From the NCBI GenBank assembly GCA_044226845.1, contig JBGAGG010000007.1, positions 124,001-188,000 on the forward strand: a DNA stretch of 64,000 nucleotides, written 5' to 3'. How positions within the stretch are numbered: position 1 is the stretch's first letter; the number at the start of each line of letters is the position of its first letter. The notes beneath the pieces are model-generated. The model was given only the letters and a program-made list of their open reading frames with translations. It was not told the origin of the DNA and searched no databases. Of the stretch, positions 34,904 through 41,943 are shown one piece after another. Made by a program: the position numbers and the translations under genes. The DNA is from JAFDZO01 sp044226845 (GTDB lineage Bacteria; Bacteroidota; Ignavibacteria; Tepidaquicellales; Tepidaquicellaceae).

Positions 34904-37173
34904 AGACTAATGGGTATCACCATAAAAATCTTGGAATTTCTTTTATATCTTCGTTTCTCCCGCGGCAATGCGGTATAGCAACGTTCACAAATGATTTGGC
35001 GACTTCTGTAAGTAAAATTTCCCGCCACGAAAATATTTCTACGAACATTGCAGCTTTAAACGATATTCCTGAAGGGTACAAGTACCCTTCAGATGTCAAA
35101 TTTGAAATAAAAGATAAAAGTGTAAATGATTTTAAAGAAGCAGCATATTATTTAAATTTATCTGATTCCGATGTAATAAATATTCAGCATGAATTTGGTT
35201 TGTACGGAGGTGAGGCCGGCGCAAACATTTTATATCTTATTGAAAACTTAAATAAACCCTTAGTTACAACTCTGCATACAGTTCTTGAAAAGCCTTCATC
35301 TGACGAGTTAAAAGTTATAAAGCAAATTGCTTTTCATTCATCTTATGTCGTAGTACAGTCTCAAAGAGCTGTAATGATGCTGCAGAAAATATATGATATA
35401 GCACCTGAAAAAATTGTGTTTATTCCTCATGGAGCTCCTGATGTTCAGTTTCTTGATACTTCATATTATAAAGATAAATTCAGATTAACAGATAAAAAAG
35501 TTATACTTACATTTGGACTGCTTGGTCCGGGAAAAGGTATGGAAGATGTTATTAATGCGCTGGCCGAAGTTGTAAAGGAATATCCCGACGTTGTCTATAT
35601 TATATTGGGAGCGACACATCCGAATGTCAAAAGACAATTTGGAGAGACTTATAGAATTTCGCTGGAAAATCTTGTGAAACAGAAAGAGCTTGAAAACAAT
35701 GTCATGTTCATTAATAGATTTGTAGATACAAAAGAATTGCATGAATTTTTATTAATGAGTGATATATACGTAAGTCCTTATCACAATAAAGAACAGATTG
35801 TATCAGGTACATTGACATATGCAATGGCATGTGGTAAAGCCGTAGTATCCACACCATATTGGTACGCCGAAGAATCTTTAAAAAATGAGAGGGGAGTTTT
35901 ATTCCCTTTTAAAGACTCTACTTTTCTTTCGAAGACTCTTATAGAACTATTAACTAATGAAAACCAAAGAAACCGATTAAGAAAAAATGCATACGATGCA
36001 ACCAGAAGATTAACATGGAATAATGTAGCCAAAAGTTATGTACAAGTATTTACTCAGGCGATAGTAGAGTATAAAACTAATTCTTATTCCGGAAATGCTT
36101 CTAAGTACAAAGCAATACCTGCGCTTCCTGAGATAAATTTTACTCACATGAAGAATTTAACGGATACGACGGGTATCTTACAGCACGCAACTTATTCAGT
36201 AGGAAACCCTGCTGAAGGTTATTGCACAGATGATAATGTACGGGCTTTACTAATCACAGTAATGCATAAGCTGATTTTCAATGACGATAAGATCGATGAA
36301 TATATAAATATTTATCTTCGTTTTGTATACTATTCTTTTAATAAGGAAAAAGGATTGTTTAGAAATTTCATGTCGTACGATAGGCGATGGCTTGAAGAAT
36401 TTGGTTCAGAAGATTCTAACGGCAGAGTAATGTTTTCATTGGGATATATAATTAAAAATATGAATTCAAATTCTGCGGTTGCTTTATCAAAAAATCTTTT
36501 TGATGAAAGTATTCAGAATATGAAAGATTTTAAATCACCGCGTACAATGGCTTATATAATACTCGGATGTGTTTTCTATCTTAATAAATTTTCCGGAGCG
36601 TTGGACATTAAGAAAATATTCAGCAGGATGAGTGAGCAATTATATGATTGTTACATTGAACATAAAGATGAAAACTGGTTTTGGTATGAAGATATTTTAA
36701 GCTATTCAAATGGGCGCCTACCTCATGCTTTGTTAATGGCAGGCCAGTATAAAAATAATAAAAAATATATTGCTGCAGGTTTGGAATCCCTGGAATGGCT
36801 TTATGAGCAATTGATGGAAGATAATAATAAATTTATTTCACTCATTGGAAATGACGGCTGGCTTGTAAAAGGTGAAGAGAAGGCAAAATTTGATCAGCAG
36901 CCTGTAGAAATTCCACCATTAATTGATGCTTGTTATCAGGCATACATAATTACAAAAGACTACAAATGGATAAATAGAATTAATATTACTTTCAGCTGGT
37001 TCCTTGGTAATAATGAAAGACAGGAACCTATATGCGACTTTGCAACGGGGGGATGTTACGACGGACTTACGGCAAATATGTTCAATCAAAATCAAGGAGC
37101 TGAATCAACCTTAAGCTGGCTGCTTGCATTATTACGCATGACAAAAATCAATCAGGAATTAAAAATGGTTTAA
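34897..37173 (+). CDS. glycosyltransferase family 4 with C-terminal helical catalytic-like domain
   Basis: 758 residues in two parts. Residues 1-400 are a GT4 GT-B fold: FLPRQCGIATFTNDLA at the start, TFGLLGPGKGMEDVINAL for the donor domain, and SPYHNKEQIVSGTLTYAMACGKAVVSTP for the nucleotide-sugar site (ExxG region altered to EQIVSG). Residues about 415-758 form a separate all-helical (alpha/alpha-barrel-like) domain with GYCTDDNVRALL, and W/Y-rich repeats (ENWFWYEDILSYSNGRLPHALL). The second half is probably a glycan-processing or glycan-binding domain. It is sandwiched between GH130 and YihY with overlapping ends. Confidence 0.87.
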   Translation: MLKTNGYHHKNLGISFISSFLPRQCGIATFTNDLATSVSKISRHENISTNIAALNDIPEGYKYPSDVKFEIKDKSVNDFKEAAYYLNLSDSDVINIQHEFGLYGGEAGANILYLIENLNKPLVTTLHTVLEKPSSDELKVIKQIAFHSSYVVVQSQRAVMMLQKIYDIAPEKIVFIPHGAPDVQFLDTSYYKDKFRLTDKKVILTFGLLGPGKGMEDVINALAEVVKEYPDVVYIILGATHPNVKRQFGETYRISLENLVKQKELENNVMFINRFVDTKELHEFLLMSDIYVSPYHNKEQIVSGTLTYAMACGKAVVSTPYWYAEESLKNERGVLFPFKDSTFLSKTLIELLTNENQRNRLRKNAYDATRRLTWNNVAKSYVQVFTQAIVEYKTNSYSGNASKYKAIPALPEINFTHMKNLTDTTGILQHATYSVGNPAEGYCTDDNVRALLITVMHKLIFNDDKIDEYINIYLRFVYYSFNKEKGLFRNFMSYDRRWLEEFGSEDSNGRVMFSLGYIIKNMNSNSAVALSKNLFDESIQNMKDFKSPRTMAYIILGCVFYLNKFSGALDIKKIFSRMSEQLYDCYIEHKDENWFWYEDILSYSNGRLPHALLMAGQYKNNKKYIAAGLESLEWLYEQLMEDNNKFISLIGNDGWLVKGEEKAKFDQQPVEIPPLIDACYQAYIITKDYKWINRINITFSWFLGNNERQEPICDFATGGCYDGLTANMFNQNQGAESTLSWLLALLRMTKINQELKMV

Positions 37174-38114
37174 TGAAAAATAAGAACATAACATTTAAAA
37201 ATATATGGTGGCTTTTACAGGAAACGTTTAATCAGTTCCTTGATGATAAAGCTTTCAAAATGTCAGCCGCATTATCTTATTATGCGGCTTTTTCTATTGG
37301 CCCGATGTTGATAATCATCATTGCAATTGCCGGATTCATATTCGGTCAAGATGCAGTGAAAGGTCAGATATTTAAAGAAATGAACAGCCTGATGGGAAAA
37401 GACGGCGCAGTTCTTTTAGAAACAATTATCAAAGGTGCCTCCAATACATCTACCGGAATTATTGCAACCTGCCTGAGCATTCTTTTTTTAGTCATTGGTT
37501 CTATTGGTGTTTTCCTTGAGCTTCAGGAATCTCTCAATATAATTTGGGGCGTAGAGCAAAGACCCGGCAGGGGAATCAAAGGTTTTTTTAAGAACAGATT
37601 AAACTCTTTCTCTCTGGTAATTGCTACTTCGTTTGTTATGATGGTCTCCCTTGTTATTAATTCAGTGATGACTGTTTTAAATAATTACCTTGGAGAAACG
37701 TTCAGTATTTTATTCCCGCTGGCCGATATCTTAAATAATGTTTCATCGTTTATTTTTGTAACTATTCTTTTTGGTTTAATGTATAAGTATTTGCCCGATG
37801 TTGTATTGCCATGGCGCTATGTTCGTGTAGGAGCTGTTATTACTGCCCTATTATTTACACTCGGTAAATATCTGATTGGCTTATACATTGGTAACAGTTC
37901 CTATAGTTCAACTTATGGGGCAGCTGCATCAATGATTGTGCTGTTTGTCTGGATATACTATAGTGGCCTGATATTGTTTTTCGGGGCAGAATTTACTCAG
38001 GTATACAGAAGCAAATTTGGTGAAACAGAAGTACTGCCGGACGGAGATGCAATTAAAATTCCCAAAGTATCAGAACTGATTAAAAATTCCGTCGAGAAAA
38101 ATTCAGATAACTAA
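37173..38114 (+). CDS. YihY/BrkB-family inner-membrane protein
   Basis: 313 residues with six membrane spans. FKMSAALSYYAAFSIGPMLIIIIAI (about 29-53), LNIIWGVEQRPGRGIKGFFKNR, and YGAAASMIVLFVWIYYSGLILFFGAEFT near the C-terminus are the YihY/virulence factor BrkB signature. It is related to RNase BN mis-annotations, but the real role is unknown, with proposals of envelope lipid transport. The start codon overlaps the stop of the GT4 gene (TAATGA arrangement, position 37173), so it is translationally coupled and ends the operon. Confidence 0.9.
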   Translation: MKNKNITFKNIWWLLQETFNQFLDDKAFKMSAALSYYAAFSIGPMLIIIIAIAGFIFGQDAVKGQIFKEMNSLMGKDGAVLLETIIKGASNTSTGIIATCLSILFLVIGSIGVFLELQESLNIIWGVEQRPGRGIKGFFKNRLNSFSLVIATSFVMMVSLVINSVMTVLNNYLGETFSILFPLADILNNVSSFIFVTILFGLMYKYLPDVVLPWRYVRVGAVITALLFTLGKYLIGLYIGNSSYSSTYGAAASMIVLFVWIYYSGLILFFGAEFTQVYRSKFGETEVLPDGDAIKIPKVSELIKNSVEKNSDN

Positions 38115-38126
38115 ATTTATTAATAT

Positions 38127-38158
38127 AAAAAGCCGGTATAATTTGCCCGACTTTTATT
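38127..38158. terminator. weak bidirectional terminator between convergent units
   Basis: AAAAGCCGG and CCGACTTTT pair with one mismatch around a TATAATTTGC loop, with A/T-rich tracts on both sides. It lies between the plus-strand YihY gene and the minus-strand small lipoprotein gene. Confidence 0.5.
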
Positions 38159-38179
38159 TATACGAAATTAAATCAGAAG

Positions 38180-38356
38180 TTATTTTTTAAAGCTTTTAAT
38201 AATGAGAGCTACTAATGCTAAAATCGCAATTACAATAATTACTCCTACCCAAATTCCTATCTTGAATACATCTTCTATAAATTGACATCCGGAAATCATA
38301 CTCAATGCCAGAAATATAAAAACTAAGATACCGGGGATTGTTAGTTTTGTAATCAT
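38180..38356 (-). CDS. small lipoprotein with one membrane span (58 residues)
   Basis: 58 residues from an ATG at 38356. A hydrophobic signal segment ends in a lipobox (MISGC, Cys24). After a short linker (QFIEDVFKIGIWVG) comes a second strongly hydrophobic segment and a basic end (KSFKK). This family is common in Bacteroidota and is often mislabelled phosphatidate cytidylyltransferase. It is much too small for that enzyme and lacks its motifs. It follows the DUF948-like gene by 30 bases and belongs to the response regulator-YtxH operon. Confidence 0.72.
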   Translation of the reverse strand: MITKLTIPGILVFIFLALSMISGCQFIEDVFKIGIWVGVIIVIAILALVALIIKSFKK

Positions 38357-38386
38357 TTTATTTTTTAGAACTATATTTAATTAAAA

Positions 38387-38782
38387 TTATTTCTTGAGAA
38401 CTTTTAATGCAGTTGACACTCCGGATAAAACCGGAAAAAGGAATTTGCCAACTTGCGCCGTTCCGTCTTTGATCTTCCCTAGCATTTGACCTATATCTTT
38501 TGTCTTATCTATTACATTAATTATAGCAGGTCTTGCATGGGCATAATCTACTTTAATATTTTCGGAAATTACCGATATATCCTTTACTACTTCAGAAGTT
38601 TCTTTGATAACAACGGAAGCTTCCGATATTAGGGGACTTAACCCATCGGAAACTTCTACAATTTCTTTTTCTATATGCTGAACAGAATCAGTTATTTTCT
38701 TCAATGATGATATTAAAAAAAATGCCAATATTATCATTGAAGTAAAGAACAGCATCTGAAGTACTGTTAATGTTTCTTCCAC
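38387..38782 (-). CDS. DUF948-like membrane-anchored coiled-coil protein
   Basis: 131 residues. One N-terminal membrane span (LQMLFFTSMIILAFFLISSL, about 8-27) is followed by a long amphipathic helical stretch with heptad-like Ile/Val spacing (SVQHIEKEIVEVSDGL...IISE/VVKDISVISENIKV). This is the layout of DUF948 general-stress proteins of Bacillus (YtxG group), which are often encoded beside YtxH. GTG start at 38782, 6 bases after the YtxH stop. The role is presumed to be envelope stress or structure. The domain itself is inferred from layout. Confidence 0.72.
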   Translation of the reverse strand: MEETLTVLQMLFFTSMIILAFFLISSLKKITDSVQHIEKEIVEVSDGLSPLISEASVVIKETSEVVKDISVISENIKVDYAHARPAIINVIDKTKDIGQMLGKIKDGTAQVGKFLFPVLSGVSTALKVLKK

Positions 38783-38788
38783 GGGAAA

Positions 38789-39172
38789 TTAGTGTTTAGA
38801 TTTTGTTTTTGCTTTTAAAGTATGATCGGTATCGTCCAGTAATTTATTAAGCTTGCTCTTACCTTCAGATACTAAGTTACCTGCGTTATCAACAATTTTG
38901 CTTTCTGTTGAATCCAGAAGTTTAGTAATTTTGCCGGTACCGTCTGTAATTAAATCTTCGGCTTTTTCTTTTGCAGTGTTTAGAAAATCACCGGCACTGC
39001 TAATATATTCTGTTGATGAATTCATTAAATCGTTTGTAGCTTTAGAGATATCTTTTCTTAATAATTTACCTTTTTTAGGTGCAAACAGCAAAGCAAGGCT
39101 TCCAATAATTAAGCCTCCTGTTAAAAATCCGTAAGTGAAGTTAACTGCATTTGCATTGGATGTTTTATACAT
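38789..39172 (-). CDS. YtxH-domain envelope stress protein
   Basis: 127 residues. FTYGFLTGGLIIGSLALLFAPKKGKLLRKDISKATNDLM is the YtxH domain: one membrane helix, then APKKGxxxRxxI and a long helical tail. The tail has Thr/Ser/Lys-rich amphipathic repeats (SKLNKLLDDTDHTLKAKTK). The ribosome binding site (AAGGAG, 10 bases before ATG) is strong. With the response regulator upstream and the DUF948-like and lipoprotein genes downstream, it forms a four-gene stress operon. Confidence 0.85.
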   Translation of the reverse strand: MYKTSNANAVNFTYGFLTGGLIIGSLALLFAPKKGKLLRKDISKATNDLMNSSTEYISSAGDFLNTAKEKAEDLITDGTGKITKLLDSTESKIVDNAGNLVSEGKSKLNKLLDDTDHTLKAKTKSKH

Positions 39173-39185
39173 ATTATTTTTCTCC

Positions 39186-39605
39186 TTAAGTTTTATTTGT
39201 TAAATTGATTTCAGTTCTTTTTGTGTTATCATTAGTAAGTGATGCTACAGCCTCCAGAATATCATCCAGTAAGAATGGTTTATTAATAAATATATCTACT
39301 CCTGCTTCCTGCGCCAGATCTTTTATTTTTTTATCGCTGTAAGCGGTGATAAGTATGGACTTTACATCAGGGTTTACAGTTTTCATTTTAGCCAGAATAT
39401 CGAGTCCGGTAAGACCGCTTAAATTTCCAAGATTGTAATCTAAAATAACCAGGCTATAAAGTTTATTGTTGTCATGGATTTTTTCAATAGCTTCATTCGC
39501 AGTGCCTGCACTTACGATATCATATCCTTCTTCCTCTAAAAAACCTGAAAGAGTGAGGTTCATATATTTATCGTCTTCAACCAGTAAAACATATACTTTG
39601 TTCAT
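39186..39605 (-). CDS. single-domain response regulator
   Basis: 139 residues, receiver domain only. VEDDKY holds the acidic pocket (residues 10-12), Asp56 in LVILDYNLGN is the phosphorylation site, T in LITAYS and the Lys in INKPF complete the site. No output domain. It is the first gene of the operon with ytxH, a DUF948-like gene and a lipoprotein gene. The nearest kinase is the CHASE3/PAS kinase encoded about 2.4 kb away, which already has an NtrC-like partner; cross-talk is possible. A weaker sigma54-type promoter lies upstream. Confidence 0.9.
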   Translation of the reverse strand: MNKVYVLLVEDDKYMNLTLSGFLEEEGYDIVSAGTANEAIEKIHDNNKLYSLVILDYNLGNLSGLTGLDILAKMKTVNPDVKSILITAYSDKKIKDLAQEAGVDIFINKPFLLDDILEAVASLTNDNTKRTEINLTNKT

Positions 39606-39642
39606 TTAGTCACAATTAAGTTAAGTTCCACCTTGTATTTAT

Positions 39643-39657
39643 CCAAATTTTATGCCG
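39643..39657 (-). promoter_or_regulatory. weaker candidate sigma54 promoter for the response regulator-ytxH operon
   Basis: On the minus strand CGGCATAAAATTTGG has GGCAT at -24, N5, and TTGG at -12, with the GG-to-GG spacing of the class. It is 38 bases before the start codon at 39605. The -12 box differs from the usual TTGC/TTGT. Confidence 0.35.
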
Positions 39658-39952
39658 TGATACAGTGGATAAATAATTTAAATAATTAAAAAAGACTGAA
39701 TTATATCTTAAAAACGGCACTTTTATCAGATACAAAAATTAGTAAAATCATTATTTTGGCAAATCACGACACTATTGTCATTATATCAAATGCATTTAAA
39801 CTGCAATCATTCATTAAAAAAATAATCGTTTAAATCTTCTCAATTTAACCAAAGTTACGCTCTGAAATTCGTCAGACTTGTCATGTTTTAAAAGTAAGTG
39901 TCATCAAATTGAAAATAAATATTGTGTTCTGATTGTTTTTTACAATATGCTT

Positions 39953-39967
39953 TGGCATAAGTTTGGC
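39953..39967 (+). promoter_or_regulatory. predicted sigma54 promoter for the hydrophilic protein gene
   Basis: TGGCATAAGTTTGGC has TGGCAT at -24, N5 and TGGC at -12, with GG and GC exactly 12 bases apart, as in -24/-12 promoters. It is 59 bases before the start codon and in front of a strong ribosome binding site (AAAAGGAG). The rest of 39606-40025 shows no gene. Confidence 0.5.
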
Positions 39968-40025
39968 TTAATAACATTTCAAAGTTAAAATTTATTTAAC
40001 TAATAAAAAGAAAAGGAGAAATAAA

Positions 40026-40316
40026 ATGGCTCATCCAAAAACACCTAATACATCTGACTACTCAGATTTAGAAAGAAGAGACCGTAATGATAACACTTCT
40101 ACTGCGAACTCTTATCCTGAACAGCCCGAAAGAACGACAGGAGTAGAGTATCCTGACCGCTCGCAAGGGAATGAGTTTGAAGTTGAAAAAAGAAACGAAG
40201 TATATCCTCAGCAAACACCTAATACAGAAGTAACTGAAGACGATGAAAAAGAATCAACAAATGAGCTCGATAAAAATGATGAAGACTGGGACATGACTAA
40301 AACAAAACCTGAGTAA
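40026..40316 (+). CDS. hydrophilic, probably disordered stress-type protein
   Basis: 96 residues with no hydrophobic core: Glu, Asp, Asn, Thr, Pro and Arg dominate (for example NTSDYSDLERRDRNDNTS and DDEKESTNELDKNDEDWDM). No fold or family is recognisable. Such small unstructured acidic proteins in Bacteroidota are often stress-induced. ATG start with AAAAGGAG 6 bases upstream. It follows a predicted sigma54 promoter and a 280-base region before the next gene. Confidence 0.75.
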   Translation: MAHPKTPNTSDYSDLERRDRNDNTSTANSYPEQPERTTGVEYPDRSQGNEFEVEKRNEVYPQQTPNTEVTEDDEKESTNELDKNDEDWDMTKTKPE

Positions 40317-40443
40317 TTTTAAATCCGGAAAGATATGTTTGAAACTATGGTTATACATTGAACGGGAACAGCCATCTTCGAGAAAGAAAAGAATAATCTC
40401 GGATATGTAAAAAAAAAACGACTAACATGTTAATTGAAGACCG

Positions 40444-40533
40444 ATGCAAACAGAATATAAAATTCAAGAAGATGCAAAGGTAAAGAAAATACAATCACCG
40501 GATATAAACCCTGTGCTGCAATATTTCAAGTAA
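40444..40533 (+). CDS. possible 29-residue peptide gene
   Basis: An ATG at 40444 opens a 29-residue frame (MQTEYKIQEDAKVKKIQSPD... VLQYFK) that stops inside the first arm of the hairpin described next. No ribosome binding site stands out. It could be a leader-type peptide or a chance frame, and I have no family for it. Confidence 0.25.
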   Translation: MQTEYKIQEDAKVKKIQSPDINPVLQYFK

Positions 40534-40582
40534 ACCTTTCGATTACTTGGCGAGAAGAATATTCAGTGCAGGGTTTTTTATT
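40506..40582 (+). terminator. branched hairpin, likely terminator of the hydrophilic gene unit
   Basis: AAACCCTG (40506-40513) pairs with CAGGGTTT (40569-40576), continued by imperfect pairing of the next 10-12 bases (CAATATTTC against GAATATTC), with a small inner hairpin AAGTAA...TTACTT in the loop and a T run after the closing arm. The T run is on the plus strand. It lies between the 40026 gene and the convergent NtrC-type regulator. Confidence 0.55.
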
Positions 40583-40596
40583 AATGAATTCTAACA

Positions 40597-41940
40597 TTAT
40601 AAATTATACAATTTCAGTTTTCTATAAAATGTTCTTTCATTCATATTCAATAGCTTTGCAGCTTTTGATTTATTTCCGCCCGTTTCTTTTAATGCATTTA
40701 TAATAAATTCTTTCTCGATATTTTTTTTTGAATCTTCAAGATTATTCGTAATCATTCCTTCGGAATCACTATCAAGATGATAATTTATTTCTTTCGGTAT
40801 CTGAATGTTTGTAATTACTTCATTTCCTGCCATCAATATTGCTCTGCGCATTACGTTTCTTAATTCTCTTACGTTACCCGGCCAGTCATAGTCCATCAGC
40901 TCTTTCATAACGTCTTCCGATACTCCCTGCACATTCTTATTAAACTCTTTATTACATCTATTGATAAAGAATGTTGCAAAGAGGGGAATATCACTTATTC
41001 TCGAACGAAGCGGCGGCATATCAATGTTATACTCATTTAATCTGTAGTATAAATCGTGTCTGAATCTTTTCTTATTCACAAATTCTGCAAGACGAATATT
41101 CGAAGCAACAATAATTCTAATGTTAATAGGAATATTGGTTTTACCTCCAAGTCTGGTAAGTTTTCTTTCCTGTATAACTCTCAGCAGCTTTACCTGGTTC
41201 GGGTCAGAGAGGTTTGTAATCTCATCAAGGAAGATTGTACCGTTATTGGCAAGCTCAAATTTTCCCTGCTTCATATTATCTGCGCCTGTGAACGCTCCCT
41301 TTTCGTGACCGAAGAGTTCACTCTCTATGAGTGTTTCCGGAATAGCGCCGCAGTCAACTGCTATGAACGGACCGTCTTTACGTTCGCTTTTCTGATGGAT
41401 AAGATTTGCAATAACTTCTTTTCCTGTACCGCTCTCGCCGTGTATAACAACAGTTAAATCAGTTGGTGCAACTATGTTTACCTGGTTAAATACAGAATTC
41501 ATTTCAGGGCTTTTACCTATGATATCATCGTTTCCTTCATCAAGTTTTTTTCTGAGTATGTTAATTTCTTTATTGAGGTATCTGTTTTCAATTGCTTTAT
41601 TAATAAGGATGAGTATCTCATCATTGTTAAAAGGTTTGGTGACATAATGATATGCGCCTTTTTTCATCAGGTCTACTGCATCCTGAATATCTCCGAATGC
41701 TGTCAGGAAAATAACAGGAACATCAGGGTCTGACTTTTTTATTTCGTAAAAAATTTCCCTTCCCGAGAGCCCCGGGAGCTTCATGTCAAGTATTACCAGG
41801 TCATAAAACGTTTCCTTCACTTCCTTTATAGCTGCAAATCCGTCTGAAGCCTGAGTGCATTGGTAATCTGCATCTTCAAGCAGAGTAGTCAGAGTATACC
41901 TGATGAATTTGTTGTCATCTACAATTAATATTTTAGCCAT
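40597..41940 (-). CDS. sigma54-dependent response regulator (NtrC family)
   Basis: 447 residues in three domains. The receiver domain (1-120) has phospho-acceptor Asp52 in LVILDMKLPG. The AAA+ domain (about 140-370) has Walker A GESGTGKE, the GAFTGA loop that contacts sigma54, Walker B-like GTIFLDEI and the R-finger region RFRHDLYYRLNEY. The C-terminal Fis-type HTH (about 405-447: FIINALKETGGNKSKAAKLLNMNERTFYRKLK) binds DNA. It activates sigma54 polymerase at -24/-12 promoters. It follows the histidine kinase gene with 3 bases between them, so the two form a two-component pair. Confidence 0.96.
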   Translation of the reverse strand: MAKILIVDDNKFIRYTLTTLLEDADYQCTQASDGFAAIKEVKETFYDLVILDMKLPGLSGREIFYEIKKSDPDVPVIFLTAFGDIQDAVDLMKKGAYHYVTKPFNNDEILILINKAIENRYLNKEINILRKKLDEGNDDIIGKSPEMNSVFNQVNIVAPTDLTVVIHGESGTGKEVIANLIHQKSERKDGPFIAVDCGAIPETLIESELFGHEKGAFTGADNMKQGKFELANNGTIFLDEITNLSDPNQVKLLRVIQERKLTRLGGKTNIPINIRIIVASNIRLAEFVNKKRFRHDLYYRLNEYNIDMPPLRSRISDIPLFATFFINRCNKEFNKNVQGVSEDVMKELMDYDWPGNVRELRNVMRRAILMAGNEVITNIQIPKEINYHLDSDSEGMITNNLEDSKKNIEKEFIINALKETGGNKSKAAKLLNMNERTFYRKLKLYNL

Positions 41941-41943
41941 ATG

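Noticed and set aside
38180..38356. Phosphatidate cytidylyltransferase annotation of the 58-residue protein
   Set aside because: It has a lipobox and one more span and none of the motifs of the enzyme. The true cdsA is at 14751.
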